Shown: positions 1-8,591 of the stretch, one piece after another
How the letters are laid out: the number at the start of each line of letters is the position of its first letter
Position numbering within the stretch: position 1 is the first letter of the stretch
Source of the DNA: an uncultured Porphyromonas sp.
GTDB taxonomy: Bacteria; Bacteroidota; Bacteroidia; Bacteroidales; Porphyromonadaceae
Length of the DNA: 64,000 nt
NCBI GenBank assembly: GCA_934364985.1
Contig: CAKRMU010000008.1
Location: 53,302-117,301, forward strand
Direction of reading: 5' to 3'
The notes under the pieces: model-generated
Told to the model about the DNA's origin: nothing
The model's input: only the letters and a program-made list of their open reading frames with translations
Databases searched by the model: none
Position numbers and translations under genes: made by a program

Positions 1-74
1 GATAATCTCAAAGATTATTGTACTAATATTCCTTACGAAAAATCCAAGTTTTTAAGCTATTTTTTTTGCACAAC

Positions 75-129
75 TTATCCACATTATATTAACATTCTGT
101 GGTGCATAAATTATTGTTTGGTACTTTTG
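75..129 (+). promoter_or_regulatory. Possible promoter of the U32 gene
   Basis: TACTTTTG at 122-129 matches the Bacteroidota -7 element TAnnTTTG. No TTTG lies 18-20 bp upstream. The box is only seven bases from the chosen ATG, so the transcript would be almost leaderless; another promoter or start is possible. Confidence 0.35.
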
Positions 130-136
130 TATTGAT

Positions 137-2068
137 ATGGAGGAAAAAGGTAATAGCGACATAAGGGTGATAGAATTATTGGCTCCTGCAGCATCGTTGG
201 AGGTGGGTAAAGTGGCTTTATCAGCTGGAGCAGATGCGGTGTATATAGGGGCACCGAAGTTTGGAGCAAGGGCATCGGCCGGTGTATCAATAGAGGATAT
301 TCAGGAGCTTTGTCAGGAAGCCCACATTTACGGAGCAAAGGTATATGTGGCTCTTAATACTATACTTACTGATGACGAACTTACGGAAGCCAAAGAGCTT
401 GTAACCCGTATTTACGAGGCAGGTGCTGACGCATTGATAGTCCAAGATATGGGACTATGCTCTTCTGATTTGCCACCTTTGCCTCTGCATGCCAGCACAC
501 AATGCCACAATAATAGCCGTGGTCAGCTTAAGCTTCTTGAAGATATTGGATTTGAGCAAGTGGTGCTACCTCGTGAATGGAGTTGTAGGGATATTGCTAA
601 GGTTAGAGGAATTACATCGATGCGTCTTGAGGCATTTATACATGGTGCATTGTGTGTATCTTATAGTGGTAGGTGCTATATTTCCGAAGCTTGTCAGGGC
701 AGAAGTGCTAATCGAGGTGCTTGTGCTCAGTACTGCCGAATGACCTATGATATTGAGGATAAATTGGGTAATAAGCTTTACCGAAACCAGCATTTACTAT
801 CGCTTAGAGACTTAAATAGGAGCGAAATATTGGAGGATATGCTGGATGCCGGTATCACCTCTTTTAAGATAGAAGGTCGACTAAAAGGGATTGACTATGT
901 CCGTAATGTCACCAGTCACTATCGCATTCTCCTCGATGAGATTATCAATAGACGTAGTAGCGAATACCGAAGATCCTCTTTTGGAAAAACAGCTCTTAGC
1001 TTTAGTCCTAACCCACAAGGCACATTTTCAAGGTTGTATACCAGCTACAATACACCCCTACATCAGCCCATACAGATATCTGAATTTACACCCTTCACTA
1101 ATAAAAGTGTAGGTGAGGAAGTGGGTACTCTCATTAGCCGTAAGGGAAAAAAAGTGACTATAAAAGTCGCATTTAGGGGTATTGATTTAGCTAATGGTGA
1201 TGGACTTTTATTTATTTCTAATAATGATAGTGTGGTCTCTGGTGCCTATGTCAATCAGATCTCTGAGGAAAAGGAGAGGGGTACTAAGAAATTGCTTCTC
1301 TCGCAAGAAGTGTCGGCAAATATGGGTTGTAAGATCTACCGAAACCACAATCATAAACTGACACAATTGCTATTAAAACCAAATGCATCCACACGTAGTG
1401 TCCCCATTGATATTTCTTGCCTTGCTAATAATTCGGGGATCACACTTATGGCAATAGAGGTTAAGAGAAGTACCCTGAGGGCAGAAGTCCATACGGAAAT
1501 AGTACTTGAAAAGGCAAAGAGGGACCATTCTGTGCAAATCGAAAGGACATTATCAAAACTTGGAGATAGCCATTACACTTTGAGAAATTTAGAGATTGAT
1601 AATGGAGGATATTATCTTCCGCCCTCTATACTAACGGATCTACGTCGGCGTTTAGTCGACCAATTAGAGCAACAATCTCAGGATTATGCCAAGGCGAAAA
1701 GGGATAGAGTAGGGATTTTACTTAGGGAAAAAAAGCGACGTTTTTTATCGACTCATCATTCGCGAGAGTGCTATGAGTTGCCAAAAGAATTGGACTTCAC
1801 CTATAACGTAGCCAATAAGGAGGCGGAGCGTTTTTACAGAATTTCAGGTGTTGACGGTACTATTACTCCTGCTCTTGAGGTGCAACGACCTAAGGGGAGT
1901 ATCCCTGTTATGTTTACACGTCATTGCCTGAGACACGCACTCGGATATTGCACTAAAGATGGTGTGAAGCCACCTTTTTCGTTGCCGATGTACTTAGTTC
2001 GTGGCAACGAAAGGTTTAGAATAGAGACCGATTGTAAGGAATGCTGTATGATCTTATGGCAGGATTAA
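137..2068 (+). CDS. rlhA: Peptidase U32 family protein, RlhA-like (23S rRNA hydroxylation)
   Basis: A 643-residue U32 protein. The family signature is complete: E165-x-F-x2-G-A-L-C173, then C180 and S183, with further cysteines at 186, 196 and 200. In studied members these support an iron-sulfur site. The N-terminal half (from ELLAPAAS, residue 13) forms the U32 barrel; the C-terminal half corresponds to the extension of the long class. E. coli RlhA, which hydroxylates C2501 of 23S rRNA, is about this length, whereas TrhP-type tRNA hydroxylases are near 450 residues, so RlhA is the better match. Older annotation calls such proteins collagenases after PrtC of Porphyromonas gingivalis. No Shine-Dalgarno sequence is visible before the ATG, which is common in this phylum. 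The substrate is inferred from the family. Confidence 0.8.
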   Translation: MEEKGNSDIRVIELLAPAASLEVGKVALSAGADAVYIGAPKFGARASAGVSIEDIQELCQEAHIYGAKVYVALNTILTDDELTEAKELVTRIYEAGADALIVQDMGLCSSDLPPLPLHASTQCHNNSRGQLKLLEDIGFEQVVLPREWSCRDIAKVRGITSMRLEAFIHGALCVSYSGRCYISEACQGRSANRGACAQYCRMTYDIEDKLGNKLYRNQHLLSLRDLNRSEILEDMLDAGITSFKIEGRLKGIDYVRNVTSHYRILLDEIINRRSSEYRRSSFGKTALSFSPNPQGTFSRLYTSYNTPLHQPIQISEFTPFTNKSVGEEVGTLISRKGKKVTIKVAFRGIDLANGDGLLFISNNDSVVSGAYVNQISEEKERGTKKLLLSQEVSANMGCKIYRNHNHKLTQLLLKPNASTRSVPIDISCLANNSGITLMAIEVKRSTLRAEVHTEIVLEKAKRDHSVQIERTLSKLGDSHYTLRNLEIDNGGYYLPPSILTDLRRRLVDQLEQQSQDYAKAKRDRVGILLREKKRRFLSTHHSRECYELPKELDFTYNVANKEAERFYRISGVDGTITPALEVQRPKGSIPVMFTRHCLRHALGYCTKDGVKPPFSLPMYLVRGNERFRIETDCKECCMILWQD

Positions 2069-2096
2069 GGGTGGCAAAGTTTTGGTAATCATAAAA

Positions 2097-2142
2097 AAGA
2101 TATCTGATATTCATTCAGGTTTATATATGATATCCGCTTTAC
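2097..2142. repeat. Possible two-unit relic of the 23-bp palindromic repeat
   Basis: Two adjacent 23-base blocks (2097-2119 and 2120-2142) keep AT at unit positions 4-5 and 13-14, and one ends in ATTCAGG, close to a spacer of the 4.2-kb copy. The GGATACCC half-sites are lost and the flanking blocks do not fit. It lies in a convergent gap, unlike the intact copies, so it may be chance. Confidence 0.3.
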
Positions 2143-2171
2143 CTCAGGTAGTACTTGTTAATGGATTAATC

Positions 2172-3032
2172 CTATAAAAGCTGGAAGATTGGAGAGCATT
2201 CGTTACGCTTCAGTATCGTTATTTGGAGAGTTCCTGTCAATAATTCTTCTTCCCTTTTATAGTTTCGAATCGTATCTTGTAGCGTCTGAAGAGCTAAGTC
2301 GGGGCGATTATTATGACCACTAAGATGGCACAAGGCGAGAAATTTGGTAGTAGAGGTGAGATGCTGAGCGAGGGTATTAGCAGCTTCTTCATTACTAATA
2401 TGTCCTTCACCACCTGATATTCTGGCTTTTAGTATATAGGGATAAGGTCCTGTCTGAAGTAGCTCACGATCGTAATTGCTCTCAAATACTAAATACTTTG
2501 CAGATTGTATCTCCGTGATGATGGTAGGCGTGACTTCGCCGATGTCGGTGATGAGAGTAAACCTACCCTGAGGGGTATCGATGGCGTAGCCGACATTCTG
2601 TGTAGCATCGTGGGGTACTTCAAATGAGCGAATCTGCATGGCACCAATCTCTATGGTGCTACCTACCTCAACGCTTTTGAGGTAAGCACTAAGTTCGGGC
2701 GACGCATATCGGTGGTAGAGGAGAGCCCTTGCTACATAGGGAGCCGCATATATCCGCCATTGGTATTTATGAGCTAAGCGAACAGCCGAGCGTGTATGGT
2801 CAGCATGGTCGTGGGTAATGAGGATAGCTTTGACTTTAGATATATCTATCGCTTCGTCTCGAATCACTTGTAGAAACTTGCGAATACCTACCCCGGCATC
2901 TATCAGGATACTGGTATCCTTGTAGGTTAATAAGCCACAATTACCACAGCTCCCGCTACTAAGGCTGACGAAAGAGAGGGGAGAAGTAGTGGTAGATTGT
3001 CGAAAGAGAGGACCTAAATTCTCCTCCATCAC
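2172..3032 (-). CDS. Metallo-beta-lactamase fold hydrolase, YycJ/WalJ-like
   Basis: A 286-residue metallo-beta-lactamase fold protein. The metal motif HDHADH is at residues 74-79, preceded by the family opening FVSLSSGSCGN and ILIDAG; later histidines and aspartates (VPHDATQN, LITDIGE, LCHLSGHN) complete the usual ligand set. Length and opening fit the YycJ/WalJ group, predicted cytosolic exonuclease-like enzymes linked in Firmicutes to cell-wall and DNA-repair phenotypes. The start lies three bases after the stop of the asparaginase gene, so the two are probably co-transcribed. The first 18 residues are not conserved-looking, so a later start near the FVSLSSG motif is possible. Its substrate is not evident. 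Confidence 0.82.
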   Translation of the reverse strand: MMEENLGPLFRQSTTTSPLSFVSLSSGSCGNCGLLTYKDTSILIDAGVGIRKFLQVIRDEAIDISKVKAILITHDHADHTRSAVRLAHKYQWRIYAAPYVARALLYHRYASPELSAYLKSVEVGSTIEIGAMQIRSFEVPHDATQNVGYAIDTPQGRFTLITDIGEVTPTIITEIQSAKYLVFESNYDRELLQTGPYPYILKARISGGEGHISNEEAANTLAQHLTSTTKFLALCHLSGHNNRPDLALQTLQDTIRNYKREEELLTGTLQITILKRNECSPIFQLL

Positions 3033-3035
3033 GTG

Positions 3036-4091
3036 CTATTTAGTAAACTCTCCGCGTAGGTTAATATCCATCCAGTACCGTACGTCTTTAGGGTTATCGC
3101 ACTGCCCGAGGAGGTACATCAGCTTAGCAGATGCTGCTTCTGTCGTCATATCATATCCGCTAAGCACACCGGCTCTTAAGAGTGTACAGCCCGTCTCATA
3201 TCGTTTCATCTGAACCTTTCCTTTGGGGCATTGTGTGACATTGACCACGACAATATCGTCAGCGACAGCCTGTCGAATGAGTTTCATAAAACGCTCATTG
3301 GAGGGGGCGTTACCGCTCCCAAAGGTTTCTAATACTATACCTCGTAAGTTGGGAGCGCTGATGCAAGTTTCGATGACCTCAGGGGTTAGTCCTGGGAAAA
3401 TCTTAAGTATGAGGACGTTTGTATCTACTGAAGTGTGGATGTTAATAGGACCTTTTGGGTAAGGAAGTATGACACTTCGGTCAAAGTTGATATCGATACC
3501 TACATCGGCGAGGTTAGGGTAGTTGGGTGATTGAAATGCGTAAAACTGGTCGGCACTAATCTTGGTACACCGATTTCCTCTTAGCAGTCTATTATTAAAG
3601 AGAACACAGACCTCATTAACGGAGGAATTACCGCTCTCGTCCTTGCTGGCAGCTATCTCGAGTGCTGTTAGTAGGTTGTCTTTGCCATCTGTACGTAGCT
3701 TACCGATCGGTACTTGTGAGCCGGTAAGAATGACGGGTTTTCCTAAGTTTTCAAACATAAAACTTAGGCCCGATGCGGTGTAAGCCATAGTATCTGTGCC
3801 GTGTAATACCACAAAGCCATCGTAGCTATCATAATACTTCAGGATGACTTCGGCTATATGCACCCAAAGGTCGGTGCCGGCATCGCTTGAGTCGAATAGG
3901 GGGTCAAAAGTAATGGTATCTATACCAAAAGGGAGCTGGTTGATCTCCTGTACGTGCTCAGCTACATACGCAAAGTCACATACTTCTAACCCTTTGGTGA
4001 TGGGGTTTTCTACCATACCAATCGTACCTCCGGTATATACTAAGAGTACCTTCGTTCCGTCACTCGACGGATTTGTGGTTATCATTGCCAT
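3036..4091 (-). CDS. ansA: Type I L-asparaginase
   Basis: A 351-residue asparaginase that hydrolyses L-asparagine to aspartate and ammonia. Both active-site threonine regions are present: GGTIG at residues 21-25 and HGTD at 97-100, with GKLRTDGKDN just after residue 130 carrying the conserved lysine region. There is no signal peptide, which fits the cytosolic type I enzyme (E. coli AnsA, 338 residues) rather than the periplasmic type II. It is first in a two-gene unit with the WalJ-like hydrolase. A TATATTTG box at 4118-4125 on the same strand is its likely -7 element. It fits amino-acid catabolism in an asaccharolytic anaerobe, though that lifestyle is inferred. Confidence 0.93.
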   Translation of the reverse strand: MAMITTNPSSDGTKVLLVYTGGTIGMVENPITKGLEVCDFAYVAEHVQEINQLPFGIDTITFDPLFDSSDAGTDLWVHIAEVILKYYDSYDGFVVLHGTDTMAYTASGLSFMFENLGKPVILTGSQVPIGKLRTDGKDNLLTALEIAASKDESGNSSVNEVCVLFNNRLLRGNRCTKISADQFYAFQSPNYPNLADVGIDINFDRSVILPYPKGPINIHTSVDTNVLILKIFPGLTPEVIETCISAPNLRGIVLETFGSGNAPSNERFMKLIRQAVADDIVVVNVTQCPKGKVQMKRYETGCTLLRAGVLSGYDMTTEAASAKLMYLLGQCDNPKDVRYWMDINLRGEFTK

Positions 4092-4117
4092 AATAGTTGA
4101 TTTAGTTATAATACTCG

Positions 4118-4125
4118 CAAATATA
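4118..4125 (-). promoter_or_regulatory. -7 promoter element of ansA
   Basis: On the minus strand this reads TATATTTG, a perfect TAnnTTTG element, 26 bp before the ATG. No clear TTTG lies at the -33 position. Confidence 0.55.
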
Positions 4126-4229
4126 CCAATTTACTAAATAAGTATTAATTATTCTGTACAATCTTTCGCTTGTATTAGTTCGGGTGACTTACGTGGTCCC
4201 TTAATAATGCTTTTTGGAATATGGTGAAA

Positions 4230-4321
4230 CGGATACCCTATATTCGCTTGAGAGAATTCCGTATATCCATTGAAGTAAATATAGGGTATTCGTTCAGGCA
4301 TATTCTGGGTATCCTATTTTT
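4230..4321. repeat. 23-bp palindromic repeat array, copy 1 (4 units)
   Basis: Four contiguous 23-base units start at 4230, 4253, 4276 and 4299. The first core reads GGATACCCTATATTC and the third AAATATAGGGTATTC, so units 1 and 3 are inverted versions of each other. It is preceded by GTGAAA and ends in a T run. It lies between the stop of zupT (14 bp away) and the promoter of ansA, both on the minus strand. Confidence 0.9.
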
Positions 4322-4334
4322 CAGATATAGGCAT

Positions 4335-5144
4335 TTATAAAACGACAAGGGTAAAAGCCATTATCAGCATGCCGGCAATAAGCCCTAAGATGGCTAAGTG
4401 GTGCTTGCCATACTTTTCGGCAGAAGGGAGAAGCTCATCGAGGGATATGTAGACCATAATGCCTGCAATCACAGCGTTGAGTATGGCAAATAGGCTTGGT
4501 GTAAGAAAGGGTTGTAGCAGTAGGTATCCTATCACAGCCCCTATGGGTTCGGCCAATCCGCTCATAAAGGAGATCCAGAAGGCTTTCTTTTTATTACCCG
4601 TAGCGTAATAAATGGGTACTGATACGGAGATGCCCTCAGGTATGTTATGTATGGCGATGGCTACCGCAATGGGGATGGCGAGGGTAGGGGTATGCAGTGC
4701 GGTGAGAAAGGTGACCATTCCCTCAGGGAAGTTATGGATAGCGATGACGAAAGCAGAGAATATACCGGTGCGGAGTAGGGTATTTGTGTGCTTAGGATTA
4801 GGGTGAATGGCACTGATTTCCTCTACTTCATGGAGCTCATGAGGGTTATCATGCTCTGGGACTAAGAAGTCTATCAGGAGGATGAGAAGTATCCCTCCAA
4901 AGAAAGCTAATAGGGAATAGAGCTGCCCTTTAGAGCCCCCATAGAGCTGTGACATCTCGGAAATGGATGAGGTGTATAGCTCCACAAAGGAGATGTAGAT
5001 CATCACACCAGCCGAAAGCCCTAAGGATAAAGAGAGGAGATTGGTATTGGTTCGTCTGGCAAAAAAGGCGATAGTGCTGCCGATGCCGGTAGATAGTCCG
5101 GCAAAAAGGGTTAGCCCAAAGGCAAAAAGGAGTGAGTTGTCCAT
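4335..5144 (-). CDS. zupT: ZIP family metal transporter, ZupT-like
   Basis: A 269-residue integral membrane protein of the ZIP family, which imports divalent cations such as zinc, iron or manganese. Around eight hydrophobic segments are visible. The two transport-helix motifs are intact: HNFPEG in helix IV and HNIPEG in helix V, whose His, Asn, Pro and Glu residues bind metal. A short acidic, histidine-bearing loop (EHDNPHELHEVEE) lies between helices III and IV, typical of ZIP proteins. Its ATG overlaps the murF stop by one base (TAATG), so it is translationally coupled to murF. The metal cannot be told from sequence. Confidence 0.9.
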   Translation of the reverse strand: MDNSLLFAFGLTLFAGLSTGIGSTIAFFARRTNTNLLSLSLGLSAGVMIYISFVELYTSSISEMSQLYGGSKGQLYSLLAFFGGILLILLIDFLVPEHDNPHELHEVEEISAIHPNPKHTNTLLRTGIFSAFVIAIHNFPEGMVTFLTALHTPTLAIPIAVAIAIHNIPEGISVSVPIYYATGNKKKAFWISFMSGLAEPIGAVIGYLLLQPFLTPSLFAILNAVIAGIMVYISLDELLPSAEKYGKHHLAILGLIAGMLIMAFTLVVL

Positions 5145-6481
5145 TATTCTTTATAGCCAATGAGATGCCGGAGGATAGGGAGTACTCTCTCAAGTGCTGT
5201 GCTATGTGAGCCTTTGAGGAGTATCAAAGTATCTGGTGATAGATTGACAGACTCCTCCTCAAGATACCGCAATAAGTCGTCGGAAGTATCAAAATGAGCC
5301 ATGCGGTGAGGGGCAATATTGCTCAGCTCAGAGCCACAAAGGAGGGGGGTAATATCGGGATGAAGGGAGAGCCAGTTGATGATGGCTTGGTGTTCATACC
5401 GGCTATCGTCACCTAATTCTTTCATATCACCGAGGATGGCTATTTTGTGTTTGGCCGGTGTGGAGAGTAGGTTTTGGAGAGCTACGATCATACTTGAGGG
5501 GTTGGCGTTGTAGGCATCTGCGATGATCCTTTTATCTTCTTTGCCAATAATTAGTTGAGATCTATGATTGGAGGGATGGTAGCTTTCGATACCCTTTATA
5601 GCGTATTTAGGATCTACTCCAAGTGCCATGGCGATGGTAAAAGCCGCGAGTATATTGTAGAGGTTATAGCTACCGACGAGGTGGCTGTGTAGCACATAAA
5701 CATTGTTGGAGGTACGGATACGGATCGTCAGATATGGGTCGAGGTCGATGACTTCGCCCTGAATATAACTATCCTCAGCTACGGGTTTAGTACCATAGCT
5801 AAAGAGGTAACCTTTAGACCATTTTGCGGATAGTAGCGAGTCGTCGTGGTTGAGTACGAAGGGGTGGTTGTGCGTGGAGAGGAAGTCAAATAGTTCGCTT
5901 TTAGTAGCTAAAATGCCCTCTTGGCTTCCAAAGCCTTGGAGATGTGCTTTACCGATATTCGTGATAACACCCATTGTAGGGTGTGCAATCTCTACGAGTT
6001 CTTTGATATCTCCTCTTTTGCTCGCCCCCATCTCGATGATAGCTGAGGTGTGCTGAGGCTGGAGGCGGAGTAGGGTAAGGGGCACTCCGATATGGTTATT
6101 AAGGTTGCCCTCTGTGTATAGGCAATCACCCACATTTTGCATAATGCTGGCAAGGAGCTCCTTAGTGGTGGTCTTGCCATTCGTGCCTGTGATGCCAACA
6201 ATAGGGATATGGCATTGCTTTCGGTGGTATGTTGCTAATCTCTGAAGTGCTGTAAGGGTATCCTCAACGTAGCAGCAACCTTCCTTTTGAGCGAGTTCTT
6301 GCTTTGAGACAATGGCGTATTTAGCACCTCTTTCAAGTGCCATTTGGGCATAGTCATTGCCGTCAAAGTTATCGCCTTTAAGGGCAAAAAAGAGTGACCC
6401 GCTCTCTACTCTGCGGCTATCGGTAGAGACTACTCCGTTGCACTCTAAGTATAATTTGTATATCTCTTGAATCGTATTCAT
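5144..6481 (-). CDS. murF: UDP-N-acetylmuramoyl-tripeptide--D-alanyl-D-alanine ligase
   Basis: A 445-residue Mur ligase. It adds D-Ala-D-Ala to the UDP-MurNAc tripeptide, the last cytosolic step of peptidoglycan precursor synthesis. The N-terminal substrate domain contains STDSRRVESGSLFFALKGDNFDG (split here only for description: the DSR and FFALKG motifs typical of MurF). The ATP loop GITGTNGKTTT is at residues 96-106, followed by EMGAS and the DAYNANP motif diagnostic of MurF near residue 318. It leads a two-gene unit with the ZIP transporter. A complete promoter sits upstream (6501-6531). It is isolated here from a dcw cell-wall cluster. Confidence 0.96.
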   Translation of the reverse strand: MNTIQEIYKLYLECNGVVSTDSRRVESGSLFFALKGDNFDGNDYAQMALERGAKYAIVSKQELAQKEGCCYVEDTLTALQRLATYHRKQCHIPIVGITGTNGKTTTKELLASIMQNVGDCLYTEGNLNNHIGVPLTLLRLQPQHTSAIIEMGASKRGDIKELVEIAHPTMGVITNIGKAHLQGFGSQEGILATKSELFDFLSTHNHPFVLNHDDSLLSAKWSKGYLFSYGTKPVAEDSYIQGEVIDLDPYLTIRIRTSNNVYVLHSHLVGSYNLYNILAAFTIAMALGVDPKYAIKGIESYHPSNHRSQLIIGKEDKRIIADAYNANPSSMIVALQNLLSTPAKHKIAILGDMKELGDDSRYEHQAIINWLSLHPDITPLLCGSELSNIAPHRMAHFDTSDDLLRYLEEESVNLSPDTLILLKGSHSTALERVLPILRHLIGYKE

Positions 6482-6500
6482 ATTTCATTCATTAGGTAAG

Positions 6501-6531
6501 CAAAGGTAGGTAAAAAAAGGGTGAGAGCAAA
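6501..6531 (-). promoter_or_regulatory. Promoter of murF
   Basis: On the minus strand: TTTG (6528-6531), exactly 19 bp, then TACCTTTG (6501-6508). This matches the Bacteroidota -33/-7 consensus in both boxes and spacing. The start codon lies 20 bp beyond the -7 box. Confidence 0.8.
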
Positions 6532-6623
6532 TACCCAATTCTTATTAATCATATGAGGTTGATACAAGTCGATTTTATCTGAATATATCTATTTGATTGT
6601 CAATGGGTAGGGATTAGTGAAAA

Positions 6624-6715
6624 CGGATCCCCTAAATTAGCTTGAGTAAATACCTGGAATACGCATTGGCTAATTTAGGGTATCTGTCTCACCAAATATA
6701 GGGTATCCTCTTTTA
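6624..6715. repeat. 23-bp palindromic repeat array, copy 2 (4 units)
   Basis: Units start at 6624, 6647, 6670 and 6693. Unit 1 core GGATCCCCTAAATTA and unit 3 core TAATTTAGGGTATCT are near-perfect inverse complements although both differ from the family consensus in the same places, which looks like covariation. GTGAAAA precedes the array and CTTTTAAAAGG follows. It sits between the divergent genes murF and the TPR gene, 93 bp upstream of the murF -33 box. Confidence 0.9.
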
Positions 6716-6761
6716 AAAGGTCTGAAATCGTGGATTGCACACTGCTGTACCTAAAAATTCG

Positions 6762-6769
6762 TATATTTA
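6762..6769 (+). promoter_or_regulatory. Possible -7 element of the TPR-lipoprotein operon
   Basis: TATATTTA differs from TAnnTTTG at the last base. TTG lies 24 bp upstream, rather far. It is 64 bp before the ATG at 6834 and is the best candidate in this gap. Confidence 0.35.
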
Positions 6770-6833
6770 CGCTCGGATTTAGTAGGGTGGGATAATGTGC
6801 TATTGGCACAGGATACTATTGTAAGCTATTATA

Positions 6834-8591
6834 ATGGGTCATATATTTAATTTCTATATAAGATTGATGGTGCCTTTGCTCCTATCAATTACTGCCGGGT
6901 TAGGGGTGAAGGCTCAGGATTCTGCCGATGCTCGTCAACGCTTTTTGGCGTCTCAGCTCTATATGAGGTCGGCACAAATTGCAGATTCCCCTCAGGAGTT
7001 GTCGTCGCATTTCTCCTACTTATGGATGGCTTATTTAGCCGATAGCACTAATGCATCTATCCGCTATGACTTGGGTGTGGTCCTATTTAATTCGCAGCAA
7101 AAGCAGGGTCTTGATATGGCAGAGCGAGCGCTTGAGGATTTGGGATATGAGTATCATAACGGATTAAATCTGCTCCGGATGGCATCCTTTGTGAAGGATT
7201 GGGATAAAGTGGAGCAGATTTCTACGAGGCTGTTTAGTGCTCACCCTCGTGACAAGGCTATGATCCGTTCGCTCGTTGATATCTATGCTCGAGCAGGTAA
7301 AAATGATAAAGCACTTGCCCTGCTTCAAGGTATTGCGATGGATGCTAAGGACCCTTATTTGCTCTTTATGGAGGCACAGCTATTGCAAAAGATGGGTAAT
7401 GTGGAGGAGGCAGAGCATATTCTGCAGAGCTATATGGCCAAAAACCCCACAGACGTTATGGCGGCGATGATGCTCATATCCCTTTATGCCGATAGGGGAG
7501 ACTACCAGAGGGCAAAACCTATCATGGATGAAATGAGGGAGCGCTATCCTGATAACACTCAATTGGCGAACCTATCCGTGAGTATCTATGCCCTAAAAGG
7601 CGATAACGAAGAGGTGAAAAAAGAACTCCTAAGGGTGGCAACGCAGGAGGGGAGTAATCCTATAGCCTTACAGGAGTTGCTGGATGCGGCAAGACGGATG
7701 TCAGGTAATCTTTCGCAATTGCTCCCTACGCTGATCGAGGTGGAGCAGGAGCTTACGAAGCTTTATCCAGAGGTAGACCAATTTGCATTGGGGCTGGCAA
7801 CTGATCATTTTCTGCGGTCAGATACCCTTAGTGGTGAGTACGTCTTGAGTGGGTTAGTGGAGAAGGGAACGCACTTAGCATCTCCTTACTACTACTTTAT
7901 TGAAAAATCGGCCAAAGCTGAGGATATTGAGGGGCTTCGGGTGGCTACAGAAAAGGGGCTTCGGGTTTTGCCAAAGGAGGGGTTTTTCCAATTCTATATG
8001 GCTCTCGTTGAGATCAATAGTGGTGATAGCGTAGCCTATAATGAGCGGATCAAAAATGCTATAAACATAGTCTCTAAAGACGATAAAATGTACGGGCAAT
8101 TGGCGCTTATGAGGGCGGAAGTAGCCATGGAGGAGGAGACGTGGAGCGAGGCAATACCTTACTTTGAGATCGCTGTGGAGAAGGGGATACCTTTGGCGTA
8201 TAATAATTATGCCTATGACCTCACTATCTATGGTAAGGAGAGCGACCTCAATAGAGCTGAAGAATTGAGTAGGCAGGCAGTGCAATTTGATAGCGAGAAT
8301 GCGTCATATCTCGACACCTATGCTTGGATACTTTACCTCAAGGGTGCCTACCCTTTGGCTCGCATTTATATGGAGCGAGCTATTAAGTATGGCGAAAGTG
8401 GGGAGGAGCCGATAGACGCTGTCTATTACCGGCATTATGGTGCTATTTTATCGGCACTTAAGGAATATGATGGTGCTTTGGAGGCCTATAAAGAAGCTCT
8501 GAGGAGAACACCTGAGGACGACCAAGAGGCTCTTAAAGTGATGGAGGATAAGATTAAAGAGATGACGAAAGCACGAGATGAGGCAAAGTAG
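6834..8591 (+). CDS. Secreted tetratricopeptide-repeat protein
   Basis: A 585-residue protein with a signal peptide (hydrophobic residues about 9-25, cleavage likely after VKAQ) and then TPR units for most of its length, clearest around residues 160-260 and 430-580, where Gly/Ala/Pro positions recur every 34 residues. TPR proteins act as scaffolds; this one should work in the periplasm or at the outer membrane. The end of the gene overlaps the DUF4292 lipoprotein gene by 14 bases, and the pair is followed by an EnvC-like protein, so a role in envelope or lipoprotein assembly is a reasonable inference. No enzymatic motif is visible. Confidence 0.85.
   Translation: MGHIFNFYIRLMVPLLLSITAGLGVKAQDSADARQRFLASQLYMRSAQIADSPQELSSHFSYLWMAYLADSTNASIRYDLGVVLFNSQQKQGLDMAERALEDLGYEYHNGLNLLRMASFVKDWDKVEQISTRLFSAHPRDKAMIRSLVDIYARAGKNDKALALLQGIAMDAKDPYLLFMEAQLLQKMGNVEEAEHILQSYMAKNPTDVMAAMMLISLYADRGDYQRAKPIMDEMRERYPDNTQLANLSVSIYALKGDNEEVKKELLRVATQEGSNPIALQELLDAARRMSGNLSQLLPTLIEVEQELTKLYPEVDQFALGLATDHFLRSDTLSGEYVLSGLVEKGTHLASPYYYFIEKSAKAEDIEGLRVATEKGLRVLPKEGFFQFYMALVEINSGDSVAYNERIKNAINIVSKDDKMYGQLALMRAEVAMEEETWSEAIPYFEIAVEKGIPLAYNNYAYDLTIYGKESDLNRAEELSRQAVQFDSENASYLDTYAWILYLKGAYPLARIYMERAIKYGESGEEPIDAVYYRHYGAILSALKEYDGALEAYKEALRRTPEDDQEALKVMEDKIKEMTKARDEAK

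Noticed and set aside
75..83. TTATCCACA, a perfect DnaA box
   Set aside because: It is single, with no further boxes, AT-rich unwinding region or dnaA/dnaN nearby, so an origin is not supported.
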